The notes: generated from the letters alone by a model not told the origin. A stretch of DNA of 64,000 nt from Streptomyces lunaelactis (GCF_003054555.1 NZ_CP026304.1:2108001-2172000), one strand, 5' to 3'. Shown: positions 8,598-18,064, counted from the stretch's first letter. Translations and numbers: made by a program.

Positions 8598-10718
8598 TCA
8601 GGCGAGGCCCGCCTCCTTCATCTGCCGCAGTTCCTTCTTCAACTCGCTCACCTCGTCACGCAGCCGGGCGGCCACCTCGAACTGCAGGTCGGCGGCCGCC
8701 GCCCGCATCCGGTCGGTCATCTCCTCGATGATCCCCGCCAGTTCGGCCGCGGGACGGTCGGTGAGCACCTCGCCCTTCTTGCCGCCCCGGCCGCCGAGCA
8801 CCGGGACCGGCGCCTTGGCGCCCTTGCCGGACTTGTCCGCCGCCGCCTGGCGGTAGCCGGTGCCGAGCAGCTCCTCGGTGTCGACCTCTTCGCGCGCGAT
8901 GGTCGCGACGATGTCGTTGATCTTCTTACGGAGCGGCTGCGGGTCGAGGCCGCGCTCGGTGTTGTACGCGACCTGCTTCTCCCGGCGGCGGTTGGTCTCG
9001 TCGATGGCCTGTGCCATCGCCGGGGTGATGGAGTCCGCGTACATATGGACCTGGCCGGAGACATTGCGCGCCGCGCGGCCGATGGTCTGGATCAGCGAGG
9101 TGCCGGAGCGCAGGAAGCCCTGCTTGTCGGCGTCGAGGATGGCCACCAGTGACACCTCGGGGAGGTCGAGGCCCTCACGCAGCAGGTTGATGCCGACCAG
9201 GACGTCGTACTCACCGGCGCGCAGTTCGCGCAGCAGCTCGATACGGCGCAGGGTGTCGACGTCGCTGTGCAAGTACCGGACCTGGATGCCCAGTTCGAGG
9301 AAGTAGTCGGTGAGGTCCTCGGACATCTTCTTGGTGAGCGTGGTGACCAGGACCCGCTCGTCCTTCTCGGTGCGCTGCCGGATCTCGTGCACCAGGTCGT
9401 CGATCTGGCCCTCGGTGGGCTTGACCACGACCTCCGGGTCGACGAGGCCGGTGGGACGGATGATCTGCTCCACGAAGCCGTCGCCGCGGGAGAGTTCGTA
9501 CTTTCCGGGGGTGGCGGAGAGATAGACGGTCTGGCCGATCCGCTGCTGGAACTCCTCCCACTTCAGCGGCCGGTTGTCGAGCGCGGACGGCAGCCGGAAG
9601 CCGTGGTCGACGAGGGTCCGCTTGCGGGAGGCGTCGCCCTCGTACATCGCGCCGATCTGCGGGACCGTGACATGCGACTCGTCGATGACGAGGAGGAAGT
9701 CCTCGGGGAAGTAGTCGATGAGGGTGTTGGGGGCGGTGCCGGTCGAGCGGTCGTCGAAGTGCATCGAGTAGTTCTCGATGCCGGAGCAGGAGCCGATCTG
9801 GCGCATCATCTCGAGGTCATATGTGGTGCGCATGCGCAGCCGCTGGGACTCCAGGAGCTTGCCCTGTTTGTCCAGCTCGGCCAGGCGCTCCTCGAGCTCC
9901 TTCTCGATGCCGTTGATCGCCTTCTCCATACGCTCCGGGCCCGCCACATAGTGGCTGGCCGGGAAGACGTAGAGCGACTCGTCCTCGCTGATGATCTCGC
10001 CGGTGAGCGGGTGGAGGGTGGAGAGCGCCTCGATCTCGTCGCCGAACATCTCGATGCGGACGGCGAGCTCCTCGTAGACCGGGAAGATCTCGATGGTGTC
10101 GCCGCGGACCCGGAAGGTGCCGCGCGCGAACGCCACGTCGTTGCGCGTGTACTGGATGTCGACGAAGCGGCGCAGCAGCTGGTCGCGGTCGATCTCCTCG
10201 CCGACCTTGAGCGGCACCATCCGGTCGACGTACTCCTGCGGGGTGCCGAGGCCGTAGATGCACGAGACGGAGGCGACCACGATCACATCGCGCCGGGTGA
10301 GCAGGGAGTTCGTCGCGGAGTGGCGCAGCCGCTCGACCTCCTCGTTGATCGAGGAGTCCTTCTCGATGTAGGTGTCCGACTGCGGGACGTACGCCTCGGG
10401 CTGGTAGTAGTCGTAGTACGAGACGAAGTACTCCACCGCGTTGTTCGGCAGGAGCTCGCGGAACTCGTTCGCCAGCTGGGCGGCCAGGGTCTTGTTCGGC
10501 GCCATCACCAGGGTGGGGCGCTGAAGCTTCTCGATCATCCAGGCGGTCGTCGCCGACTTTCCGGTACCGGTCGCACCGAGCAGGACGACATCCTTCTCAC
10601 CTGCGCGGACACGCCGCTCCAGGTCGGCGATGGCCGTCGGCTGGTCGCCGCTGGGCTGGTAGGGACTGACGACCTCGAAGGGCGCCACCGTACGTTCGAT
10701 GTTGGAAACGGGCCGCAT
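8598..10718 (-). CDS. uvrB: Excinuclease ABC subunit B
   Basis: 706 residues, full length. It begins [20 protein letters not shown]. Helicase motif I (Walker A) [17 protein letters not shown] is at about residue 45, followed by the beta-hairpin region [24 protein letters not shown]-type [13 protein letters not shown], motif [20 protein letters not shown] and QTIGRAARN. The C-terminal UVR domain [19 protein letters not shown] is the UvrC/UvrA contact. It loads at damaged DNA with UvrA and recruits UvrC in nucleotide excision repair. Monocistronic as far as seen; the MHYT gene upstream is on the same strand but ends 59 bases before its start. Confidence 0.98.
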   Translation of the reverse strand: MRPVSNIERTVAPFEVVSPYQPSGDQPTAIADLERRVRAGEKDVVLLGATGTGKSATTAWMIEKLQRPTLVMAPNKTLAAQLANEFRELLPNNAVEYFVSYYDYYQPEAYVPQSDTYIEKDSSINEEVERLRHSATNSLLTRRDVIVVASVSCIYGLGTPQEYVDRMVPLKVGEEIDRDQLLRRFVDIQYTRNDVAFARGTFRVRGDTIEIFPVYEELAVRIEMFGDEIEALSTLHPLTGEIISEDESLYVFPASHYVAGPERMEKAINGIEKELEERLAELDKQGKLLESQRLRMRTTYDLEMMRQIGSCSGIENYSMHFDDRSTGTAPNTLIDYFPEDFLLVIDESHVTVPQIGAMYEGDASRKRTLVDHGFRLPSALDNRPLKWEEFQQRIGQTVYLSATPGKYELSRGDGFVEQIIRPTGLVDPEVVVKPTEGQIDDLVHEIRQRTEKDERVLVTTLTKKMSEDLTDYFLELGIQVRYLHSDVDTLRRIELLRELRAGEYDVLVGINLLREGLDLPEVSLVAILDADKQGFLRSGTSLIQTIGRAARNVSGQVHMYADSITPAMAQAIDETNRRREKQVAYNTERGLDPQPLRKKINDIVATIAREEVDTEELLGTGYRQAAADKSGKGAKAPVPVLGGRGGKKGEVLTDRPAAELAGIIEEMTDRMRAAAADLQFEVAARLRDEVSELKKELRQMKEAGLA

Positions 10719-10777
10719 GGATCCACCGTACGACCCAGCACTGACAGCGGGTGGGTGATCGGTGGTGGATCAGCTGG

Positions 10778-11674
10778 TCACCAGTCGCTGGAGCGCGGGG
10801 ATTCCCGGGGTGGGACCTCGCGGCGGGGGGACCGGTCGGCCGCCCAGGAGGCGGACGCTCCGTACGACGGCTTCGGCCGCTGGGAGGGCACGCCGGGGCG
10901 GGCGCGCCTGCCCGCCGCGGGCTCCCGCCAGTCCGGCTCCCCCATCACCAGCAGCGGGTCGAACATCACCACGACTCCGGCGAGCAGCAGGAACACCGCC
11001 GGGCCGATCAGCAGGGGGGCCAGCAGCGAGGCGGGCGAATCGCCGTCGCCGACGGCAGCCGCCGCCGCTCCGTGCAGATGGACGCTGGCCGCCGCCATCC
11101 CCGTGTAGTGCATACCGCTCACGGCGACGCCCATCACCAGGCTGGCGCCCAGGCTCGCCATGAAGCCGTGGACCGACACGGCCGCCCAGAGGGCCGCGGT
11201 GGCGGCCACGACGGCGATCACCACGGAGAGGGCGACGGTCGCCGTGTCGTACTCGAGGCGCCCCTGCAGCCGTATCCCGGCCATGCCGAGGTAGTGCATG
11301 GAGGCGATCCCCAGGCCGGTGATCGTGCCTCCGGTGATCAGGGCCATCGGGGTCGCGCCCCGGTAGCCGACGATGAAGATCCCGATGCCGACCATGATGA
11401 TCGCGACGGCGAGGCTGGCGAAGGTGGTCGGCCGGTCGTAGCCGATCGGCGCCTCGGCGACGCTGAAGCCCATCATCGCGACGAAGTGCATGGTCCAGAT
11501 GCCCGAACCGATCGCGGTCGCGCCGAGTGCGAGCCAGCCGGACTTGAAGGAACGCCGGTTGCGGAGAGACCTGGTGGTGCAGCGCAGACCGAGGGCGCCG
11601 CCGAGGCACGCCATGAAGTACGCGGCCACGGGTGTGACGAGGCCGTAGCTGAATCCGTCCACTGTGCCCTGCAT
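10778..11674 (-). CDS. MHYT-domain integral membrane sensor
   Basis: 298 residues from the ATG at 11674 (MQGTVDGFSYGLVTP), preceded by GAAGGGC. Seven predicted membrane helices with three MHYT-type motifs: WTMHFVAMMGF, ASMHYLGMAGI and SGMHYTGMAA. The His/Met pairs are thought to bind copper near the outer face in this family, suggesting sensing of O2, CO or NO. Unlike many MHYT proteins it has no GGDEF/EAL or kinase domain; only a basic Arg/Pro-rich tail of about 50 residues. Role unknown; the domain assignment is firm. Confidence 0.9.
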   Translation of the reverse strand: MQGTVDGFSYGLVTPVAAYFMACLGGALGLRCTTRSLRNRRSFKSGWLALGATAIGSGIWTMHFVAMMGFSVAEAPIGYDRPTTFASLAVAIIMVGIGIFIVGYRGATPMALITGGTITGLGIASMHYLGMAGIRLQGRLEYDTATVALSVVIAVVAATAALWAAVSVHGFMASLGASLVMGVAVSGMHYTGMAAASVHLHGAAAAAVGDGDSPASLLAPLLIGPAVFLLLAGVVVMFDPLLVMGEPDWREPAAGRRARPGVPSQRPKPSYGASASWAADRSPRREVPPRESPRSSDW

Positions 11675-11916
11675 ACCCGTATGCCCTTCGCTCCTTGCGA
11701 TCCCCGTGATCCCTGACGGAACGTCTGGTCCGGGCCGAGAGTATGGCTGACGCCACAGTAAGCAAACATTGGAGCAGAGATTTATCGACACGGAAATCAG
11801 CAGGTGATGCGATCTGGGCGGTTCCGTTCACGTTGTGGCCATACTTCGCCTGTTCCTCGTTGGCTGCCGGCTGCCACCCTCGGCCCGTCCGCGATCCGAA
11901 GACGTGAGGAGTCCAG

Positions 11917-12815
11917 GTGTACGCACGTCCCGCCGCAGCAACGGCCGCCACCGTCCTGGGAGTCACCGCGCTGCTCGTTCCGGGCGCCGCGGCCGGGGCC
12001 GCCGAGGCCTCCCGGTCCGCCGTGCCGGCCGCCGTCCGGCACGGTGAACCGCTCGTGATCGCCCACCGCGGAGCCTCCGCCTACGCCCCGGAGAACACCC
12101 TCGCGGCGATCGACCTCGCCGGCGACATGGGCTTCTCCTGGGTCGAGAACGACGTCCAGCGCACCAAGGACGGCGAGCTGGTCGTCGTCCACGACGAATC
12201 CCTGGCCCGGACCCGGATGTGGAGCAGCGCTTTCCCGGCCGCGCCCCGTGGAAGATCAAGGACTTCACGGCCGCCGAGATCGCCACGCTCGACGCCGGCA
12301 GCTGGTTCGGCCCGAAGTGGGCGGGCGCGCGAGTGCCGACCCTGAAGCAGTATCTGAACCGGGTCGAGGACAACGGCCAGAAACTGCTGCTGGAGATCAA
12401 GAACCCCCGGTCCTACCCGGGCATCGAACAGGACACCCTGCGGGTGCTGGGCGCGGAGGGCTGGCTCGACCGCTGCCACGTCGGGCACAAGCTGGTCATC
12501 CAGAGCTTCGGGGCGGAGACCGTGAAGGTCGTGCACCGGCAGCGGCCGGACATCGTCACCGGATTCCTCGGTACGCCCGCCGTCGCCGATCTGCCGTCGT
12601 ACGCGGCGTTCACCGACCAGATCAACCCGACGTACACCACGCTCACGGCCGCCTATGTGGCCGCGGTGCACCGGCTGAAGGGCCCTCACGGCAAGCCGCT
12701 GCAGGTCAGCACCTGGACGGTGAACGACGCGGCGGGCGCGGTGCGGGTGGCCGGCTTCGGGGTGGACGGCATCATCACCAACAACCCGGACGTCGTACGG
12801 GACGCGCTGGACTGA
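11917..12815 (+). pseudogene. glpQ: Glycerophosphodiester phosphodiesterase, single-base frameshift
   Basis: GTG start at 11917 after GAGGAG, then a signal peptide ([20 protein letters not shown]) and the GDPD core: [39 protein letters not shown] with the catalytic His/Glu residues. After SLART (about 12210) the frame is lost, and homologous sequence resumes one frame over as [15 protein letters not shown], continuing through LLLEIKNPR and STWTVNDAAG to 12815. Adding one base at 12209-12214 (acccggatg) restores a 300-residue secreted enzyme that hydrolyses glycerophosphodiesters to glycerol-3-phosphate. The rest is intact, so this is a fresh mutation or a read error. Confidence 0.85.
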
Positions 12816-12852
12816 ACCGGCATTGTCAGTGCCCGGTCGTACGGTGGTTCGC

Positions 12853-13383
12853 ATGAAGAGCTTCGAGTGGACCGTCGTGGGCACGGACATCGGCCCGCTG
12901 CTGCTCGCCGCGACCGACGAGGGTCTGGTGAGCGTGGCTTTCCATGCCGACGCGGCGGTACGGGACAAGGTGCTCGGCCGGCTGACGGGCCGGCTCGGCG
13001 CCGAGCCGGTCGAGGACGCGACGGGACTGCTGGCCGAGCCGATACGGCAGCTGGAGGCGTATTTCGCGGGCGGGCTGCGGGAGTTCGACCTCCCGCTGGA
13101 CTGGACGCTGTCCTCCGGGTTCAACCGGCAGGTGCTGCGGGAGCTCGCGGACGGGGTGCCGTACGGGACGGTCGTAGGGTACGGCGATCTGGCGGCGCGC
13201 GTGGGTCAGCCGGGCGCGGCACAGGCCGTGGGCGCGGCGATGGGATCGAATCCGCTGCCGGTGGTGGTGGCGTGCCACCGGGTGGTGGAGACGAACGGCG
13301 GGCTCGGCGGGTTCGGTGGCGGTCTTGAGACGAAGCGAAAGCTGCTGGCACTTGAGGGGGTGCTGCCCGAGCCGCTGTTCTGA
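12853..13383 (+). CDS. ogt: Methylated-DNA-protein cysteine S-methyltransferase
   Basis: 176 residues from the ATG at 12853 (MKSFEWTVV). The N-terminal RNase-H-like part is followed by the DNA-binding and active-site domain: FNRQVLRELADGVPYGTVVGYGDLA, AVGAAMGSNPLPVVV-ACHRVVE, GGFGGGLETKRKLL. The transferred alkyl group goes to the Cys of the CHRV motif. The residue before this Cys is Ala (ACHRV), whereas the usual signature is PCHRV. Cytoplasmic suicide repair protein for O6-alkylguanine. It lies 37 bases after glpQ on the same strand. Confidence 0.92.
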   Translation: MKSFEWTVVGTDIGPLLLAATDEGLVSVAFHADAAVRDKVLGRLTGRLGAEPVEDATGLLAEPIRQLEAYFAGGLREFDLPLDWTLSSGFNRQVLRELADGVPYGTVVGYGDLAARVGQPGAAQAVGAAMGSNPLPVVVACHRVVETNGGLGGFGGGLETKRKLLALEGVLPEPLF

Positions 13384-13480
13384 GCGGGTGGCGTGGAGGA
13401 GCGTGTGCGTCGAGGCCGTCGCCGGCCGAGGGCGGGGGAACCCGTTTTCGTACGCTCGTACGGGCTGGCACACTGCGCCA

Positions 13481-13573
13481 GTGACCATCAGCCCTGACGC
13501 ACCTGACATAGCCCACGTGCCGCACAACCCTGCACCCCCGTGCAGCTGGGGTGGATCGGCGTACGCGCTATGA
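13481..13573 (+). CDS. Possible 30-residue leader peptide
   Basis: A GTG at 13481 opens a 30-codon frame (VTISPDAPDIAHVPHNPAPP and ten more, ending in AYAL) whose TGA overlaps the ATG of the MFS gene (CTATGA). A plausible -10 (CACACT, 13470-13475) lies six bases before the GTG, which would make it leaderless. The MFS gene has no close ribosome site of its own, so translational coupling would fit. Alternatively it is chance and the MFS gene starts at GTG 13540. Confidence 0.35.
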   Translation: MTISPDAPDIAHVPHNPAPPCSWGGSAYAL

Positions 13574-14844
13574 CGTCGATCGACAAGGCCGCGGCTCTCG
13601 CGCCCGTGTCGGCGGAGGCGCTGCCCGCGCTGCGGCGGCGTATCACCGCCGTGCTCGTCGCCAGTCAGATCCTCGGCGGGCTCGGTGTCGCGACCGGGAT
13701 CGCGCTGGCCACAGTGCTGGCGCAGCAGGTGAGCGGGACCGAGGCGCTGGCGGGGCTTGCTCCGACCGCCACCGTGGCCGGGACCGCGCTGCTCTCCATG
13801 CCGCTGGCCGCGCTGATGACGGCCCGCGGGCGGCGGCCCGGGCTCGTACTCGCCTATGTGATCGGGGCGTTGGGCGCGGGAGTGGTCGTACTCGGCGCGG
13901 TCGTCGGGAACTTTCCGCTGCTGCTCCTGGGCATGGCCGCGTTCGGTGCGGGGTCGTCGGCGAATCTGCAGGCGCGCTTCGCGGCCGCCGATCTGGCCGA
14001 GCCCGAGCGGCGCGGCCGGGCCATCTCCAATGTCGTCTGGGCGACCACGATCGGCGCGGTGCTGGGCCCCAATATCGCGGCGCCCTCGGGCCGCAGCGTC
14101 TCCGGGCTCGGCATACCGGCGGCCGCGGGCCCGTTCGTCTGGGCGGCCGGGGTGTTCCTCGTGGCCGCCGTCATGGTCTTCGTGCTGCTGCGCCCCGACC
14201 CGCTGCTGACCGCCCGTGCGCTGTCCCCGGCCGACCGCTCGCCCGAAGGGCGCTCGCTGCGGGCGGGGCTGCGGGCCGTACGCGAGTCTCCGATGGCCCG
14301 CCTCGCGCTGGTCACCGTCGCCGTCTCGCACACGGCGATGGTGTCGATCATGTCGATGACCCCGGTCGCGCTCGGCCACCACGGCGCGAGCATCGAGCTG
14401 ATCGGCCTGGTGATCAGTGGCCATATCGCGGGCATGTACGCGTTCTCGCCGCTGATGGGGTGGCTGGCGGACCGTATCGGCAGGCTCGCGGTGATCGGGC
14501 TGGCGGCCGGGCTGCTGGCGCTGGCCGCGCTGCTCGCCGGTACGGCGGGGGCGAGCCACGGGCAGACCGCGGCGGGGCTCTTCGTGCTCGGCCTCGGCTG
14601 GTCGGCGGGCCTGGTGTCCGGTTCGACGCTGCTCACCGACTCCGTGCCGCAGCCCGCCCGCGCGGCCGTGCAGGGCCTGTCGGACCTGACCATGAACACG
14701 GCGGCGGGCCTCGGCGGCGCGGCCGCCGGCCTGATCGTCGCGCAGGCGAGCTACGGCTGGCTGAACCTGATCGGCGCGAGTCTGCTGCTGCCGATGGCGG
14801 CCCTGACGGTCCGGAGGGCGCTCCGCCCTCTTCCCGGAAGCTGA
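13570..14844 (+). CDS. MFS transporter
   Basis: 424 residues with about 12 hydrophobic segments in two halves joined by a charged loop (RALSPADRSPEGRSLRAGLR). The motif-A-like LMTARGRRPGLVLAYV after TM2 and GWLADRIGRLAVIG in the second half fit the Major Facilitator Superfamily. A DHA-type exporter is most likely, but substrate cannot be deduced. The ATG at 13570 overlaps a possible leader-peptide stop; a GTG at 13540 is an alternative start. Cytoplasmic membrane. The next gene, psuG, begins 118 bases later. Confidence 0.85.
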   Translation: MTSIDKAAALAPVSAEALPALRRRITAVLVASQILGGLGVATGIALATVLAQQVSGTEALAGLAPTATVAGTALLSMPLAALMTARGRRPGLVLAYVIGALGAGVVVLGAVVGNFPLLLLGMAAFGAGSSANLQARFAAADLAEPERRGRAISNVVWATTIGAVLGPNIAAPSGRSVSGLGIPAAAGPFVWAAGVFLVAAVMVFVLLRPDPLLTARALSPADRSPEGRSLRAGLRAVRESPMARLALVTVAVSHTAMVSIMSMTPVALGHHGASIELIGLVISGHIAGMYAFSPLMGWLADRIGRLAVIGLAAGLLALAALLAGTAGASHGQTAAGLFVLGLGWSAGLVSGSTLLTDSVPQPARAAVQGLSDLTMNTAAGLGGAAAGLIVAQASYGWLNLIGASLLLPMAALTVRRALRPLPGS

Positions 14845-14962
14845 CTGTCCGGAAATCCGGGCGGGGAGGCGGACCGGCTGCCGCCGATGCCGGGCTGCGG
14901 CCGACGCGCGCAGCGGCCGGCCCGAGGGTTTGGGCGTGCCCCTCCCGTGCCAGGGATGGGAC

Positions 14963-15865
14963 ATGCTGCTGACCGAAGTGACCGAGGAAGTACAGGAAGC
15001 GCTCGACGCGAACCGGCCCGTCGTCGCCCTGGAGTCGACGATCATCGCGCACGGGCTGCCGCGTCCGCGCAATCTGGCTGTCGCCGAGGAGCTGGAGGAG
15101 CTCGTACGGTCCGGGGGCGCCGTCCCCGCCACCGTCGCCGTACTGGACGGACAGCCTCATATCGGACTGGGCAAGGAGCAGTTGGAGCGGATCGCGCGGG
15201 ACGACGGCGTACGGAAATTCGGCCACCGGGATCTCGCGCCCGCGCTGGCGGCGGGGGCGAGCGGGGCGACGACGGTGTCGGCGACGGCGTTCCTGGCGGC
15301 GCGGGCCGGGATCCGGGTCTTCGCGACCGGCGGGCTCGGCGGGGTGCACCGCGAGTGGACCGAGACGCAGGACGAGTCGGCGGATCTGCGGCTGCTGGCG
15401 CAGACACGGATCGCGGTGGTGTGCGCGGGCGTGAAGTCGATACTGGACGTCCCGGCGACGCTGCAGCGACTGGAGACGCTGGGCGTCACCATCGTCGGTT
15501 ACGGCACCGACCGCTTCCCCGGCTTCTATCTGACCTCATCGGGTGAGGGGGTCGACTGGACGGTCCGTACGCCGGAGGAGGTGGCGGAGGTGATCCGGGC
15601 CAAGGAGGCCCTCGGCGGTCCGGAGTCGGCGCTGATCGTCGCCAATCCGGTCACGGAGGCCGATCAACTGGATCCGGCGCTGCACGACCGGGTGCTCGGC
15701 GAGGCGCTGGACGAGTGCCGGGAGCGGGGCATCCGCGGCCAGTCGGTGACCCCCTTCCTCCTCGACTATCTGATGCGGCAGACCGAGGGGGCTTCGCTGG
15801 AGGCCAACCTGGCAGCGGTGCGCGGCAATGTGCGGCTGGCGGCGCGGATCGCGGTGGCGCTGTGA
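14963..15865 (+). CDS. psuG: Pseudouridine-5'-phosphate glycosidase
   Basis: 300 residues from the ATG at 14963, with AGGGA eight bases upstream. Family signatures are strong: VVALESTIIAHGLPRPRN, ATVAVLDGQPHIGL, KFGHRDLA, GATTVSATAFLAARAGI, FATGGLGGVHR, SILDVPATLQRLETLGV, GFYLTSSG and the C-terminal GQSVTPFLLDYL. The enzyme cleaves (or forms) the C-C glycosidic bond of pseudouridine 5'-phosphate to uracil and ribose 5-phosphate, using a catalytic Lys and a Mn2+ site. It overlaps the next kinase gene by four bases (GTGA), so the two form an operon for pseudouridine degradation. Confidence 0.95.
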   Translation: MLLTEVTEEVQEALDANRPVVALESTIIAHGLPRPRNLAVAEELEELVRSGGAVPATVAVLDGQPHIGLGKEQLERIARDDGVRKFGHRDLAPALAAGASGATTVSATAFLAARAGIRVFATGGLGGVHREWTETQDESADLRLLAQTRIAVVCAGVKSILDVPATLQRLETLGVTIVGYGTDRFPGFYLTSSGEGVDWTVRTPEEVAEVIRAKEALGGPESALIVANPVTEADQLDPALHDRVLGEALDECRERGIRGQSVTPFLLDYLMRQTEGASLEANLAAVRGNVRLAARIAVAL

Positions 15866-16797
15866 GCGATGGCCAGGGGGGCGCACTGCTGGTCATCGGG
15901 GATGTCGTCACGGATGTCGTGGCCAGGCACCGCACGCTTCCCCCGGCCGTCGGCCGGGGGGACCCCCGTCTCACTTCGTTCCCCCGGGGGACGGACACGG
16001 CGGCCCGGATCCGCATACTGCCGGGTGGGGCGGGGGCCAACGCGGCCTGCTGGGCGGCGCGTTGGGGCTGTGCGGACGTAACGCTGCTGGGGCGGGTCGG
16101 CGAGGACGAGGCGGGCTGGCACGAGAAGCATCTGCGGGCCGCGGGCGTACGTCCCCTCCTCGTCCCGGACGCCGAGGCTCCGACCGCGACCGTCATCGCC
16201 CTGGTCGACGCGACGGCCGAGCGGACGTTCCTCACCGACAGCGGTGCGGTGCTGCGGATATCCCGCGCGGACTGGTCGCCTTCGATGCTGGACGGCGTCG
16301 GCCATCTGCATCTGTCCGGCTATCTGCTCTTCGCCGACACCAGCCGTGAACTGGCCCTGCTCGCACTGGAGTCGGCGCGAGCCCGCGGCGTCCCGGTGAG
16401 CGTGGACCCGGCATCCGCGGGCTTCATCACCGAGCTCGGCGTGGACCGCGTGCTGGCGGCGGTCGACGGCGCGGCCGTCCTCATCCCGAACGGCGACGAG
16501 GCCCGCCTCCTCACCGGCCTCTCCGACCCGGCCGACGCGGCGGCCAAGCTGAGCCGGCATGTCCCGCTGACCGTTGTCACCCTGGGCGCCGAGGGCGCCC
16601 TGGTCGCGGAGTCCGGCAGGGTCACGGCCCGCGTCGCGCCGTTCCCGGCGGATGCGGTGGACTCCACGGGCGCGGGCGACGCGTTCACGGGTGCGTTCCT
16701 CGCTGCGCGGCTGGCGGGGGCGGATGCGGCGACGGCCGCGGCGCAGGGCTGCCGGGCGGGCGCGGAGGCGGTGACGGTGGTCGGCGGCCGCCCGTAG
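15862..16797 (+). CDS. PfkB-family carbohydrate kinase, probable pseudouridine kinase
   Basis: 311 residues from the GTG at 15862 that overlaps the psuG stop. Ribokinase/PfkB fold: LLVIGDVVTDVVARH, GGAGANAACWAARWG (substrate-binding signature 1), and DSTGAGDAFTGAFLAARL with the anion-hole GAGD and catalytic Asp near residue 275. Coupling to psuG points to phosphorylation of pseudouridine, the reaction of PsuK, feeding the glycosidase. Residues around 27-40 (LPPAVGRGDPRLTSF) correspond to a palindromic intergenic-type repeat inserted in frame, so this loop is longer than I expect for the family. Confidence 0.85.
   Translation: MSDGQGGALLVIGDVVTDVVARHRTLPPAVGRGDPRLTSFPRGTDTAARIRILPGGAGANAACWAARWGCADVTLLGRVGEDEAGWHEKHLRAAGVRPLLVPDAEAPTATVIALVDATAERTFLTDSGAVLRISRADWSPSMLDGVGHLHLSGYLLFADTSRELALLALESARARGVPVSVDPASAGFITELGVDRVLAAVDGAAVLIPNGDEARLLTGLSDPADAAAKLSRHVPLTVVTLGAEGALVAESGRVTARVAPFPADAVDSTGAGDAFTGAFLAARLAGADAATAAAQGCRAGAEAVTVVGGRP
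15936..15992. repeat. REP-like palindromic element inside a coding gene
   Basis: CCCCCGGCCG (15940-15949) and CGGCCGGGGG (15951-15960) form a perfect palindrome, followed by GACCCCCGTCTCACTTCG and another C5-G5 palindrome (15981-15990). This layout is familiar from intergenic regions of Streptomyces genomes. Here it sits near the start of the PfkB kinase and keeps the frame open. Confidence 0.5.
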
Positions 16798-16814
16798 TGC
16801 CGCGGGGGCGCCGG

Positions 16815-17462
16815 TCAGGCCTCTCGGTCCGGCCCACCCCACGCGGGACGGCGGGGATCGTCGGCCTGTACGAGCACGTCCGCCGCCGCCCCCGGCTCCA
16901 CCTCGTCCTCGTACCGCTGGAACGCGGGCAGTGTCCAGCGCTCGCTCTCCTCCGTACGCCGCCGGAGCGCAGCGGCCGACAGCCGCAGATGCACGGTGAG
17001 ATCGAACGGGAACCAGTGCCCGAGGAGAAGCGGTCCGTGCAGCAACAGGACGCCGCCCGGCGGCAGTTCCACCCGCGCACTACGGGTCGCCCGGTCGGTC
17101 GCCGGATCCCACAGATCGGGCAGCACCCGCCCGCTGCCGCCTGCCTCCAGCGGCCCGAAGACCTCACGCCACAGCGCCCCGGTGTCGAACCAGCCGCTGT
17201 AGTACGTATCGGGGTCCTCGCGCCCGTACTCGTACCGCAGCGAGGCGGGCCGCAGAAACCCCCCGGTCCCGACGACAAGGACGCCCCGCCCCCGCACCCG
17301 CAGCGCTTCGGCAACCCGCCCGGCGAGCTCCCCGGCCGGCGCGGCGGGAGCCCCGTCGACACCAATGCGCAGCCACGGACTGCCGTCCTCCGCCTTGGCC
17401 TCCATGATCCGGCCGACGAGGGCAGCGGTCAGCCGCTCCCAGGAGATCGCCTCGAATCGCAT
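16815..17462 (-). CDS. Uridine-kinase-like protein lacking a canonical P-loop
   Basis: 215 residues resembling the P-loop nucleoside kinases annotated as uridine kinase in Streptomyces: WLRIGVDGAPAAPAGELAGRV, then GFLRPASLRYEYGREDPDTYY, VLLLHGPLLLGHWFPFDLTV and a C-terminal RRRTEESERWTLPAFQRYEDE. The strand-loop that should read GxxxxGK[ST] is GVDGAPAAPAGEL, with no Lys-Ser/Thr, so ATP binding may be altered or lost. It starts three bases after the stop of the secreted cupin gene on the same strand and faces the pseudouridine genes convergently. Function uncertain. Confidence 0.7.
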   Translation of the reverse strand: MRFEAISWERLTAALVGRIMEAKAEDGSPWLRIGVDGAPAAPAGELAGRVAEALRVRGRGVLVVGTGGFLRPASLRYEYGREDPDTYYSGWFDTGALWREVFGPLEAGGSGRVLPDLWDPATDRATRSARVELPPGGVLLLHGPLLLGHWFPFDLTVHLRLSAAALRRRTEESERWTLPAFQRYEDEVEPGAAADVLVQADDPRRPAWGGPDREA

Positions 17463-17465
17463 GGC

Positions 17466-17930
17466 CTACTTACCGGCGCACGGCGGCGCGTCCGCGTCGT
17501 CGGACAGTGCGCTGCCCGTGGGCAGCAGATACGTCACGTACAGGACGACCGGCTCGCTGCCCAGATTGCGCCCGATGTGCCGGTGCTTCTTGCCGGACGG
17601 TTCGATGAAGGCCGTACCAGCGGACGTGACCTCGACGGAGCAGTCGTCCAGAGTGCGAGTCAGCGTCCCGGACTTGACGACGGCGAGAAGCTGCCCGGCG
17701 TGCGTGTGCCAGCCTGTGGAGCCGCCCGGGGCGATCGTGATCGTCCGTACGACCACATCCGTCGTCCCCTTGGCCTTCAGCTTGAGGGTCCCCTCCGAAA
17801 CTCCCTGTGCGAGGACCGTGCCCGAAACGCCGCTGCCGGGCGTGGCGTTCGCCGCGGAGGGCACCGTCGCGAGCGCTGCGAGGCATCCGGCCAGGACCAT
17901 CCGCGTACGCGTTCTGTCCTTGAATCCCAT
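17466..17930 (-). CDS. Secreted cupin-domain protein
   Basis: 154 residues from the ATG at 17930 (MGFKDRTRTR), with GGAGGAG five bases upstream. Signal peptide: Arg-rich start, MVLAGCLAALATVPSAANA. The mature protein is a single cupin barrel: IAPGGSTGWHTHAGQLLAVV is motif 1 (two His) and SGKKHRHIGRN is the region of motif 2. Two Cys (DDCSVEV, APPCAG) may form a disulfide. Metal-binding is likely, but the reaction is unknown. The downstream kinase-like gene follows after three bases. Confidence 0.8.
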   Translation of the reverse strand: MGFKDRTRTRMVLAGCLAALATVPSAANATPGSGVSGTVLAQGVSEGTLKLKAKGTTDVVVRTITIAPGGSTGWHTHAGQLLAVVKSGTLTRTLDDCSVEVTSAGTAFIEPSGKKHRHIGRNLGSEPVVLYVTYLLPTGSALSDDADAPPCAGK

Positions 17931-18064
17931 GGAACTCCTCCAACTCGGCGGCGCCGCCAAAACGGCCCCAACGTACCGGATGAGAAGTCCGTTCCGGACC
18001 GGAAACGGGAGCGGGCCCGGGAGCGTAGCCGGCTCCCGAGCCCTGTGATGCCGCCCATTTCGCA

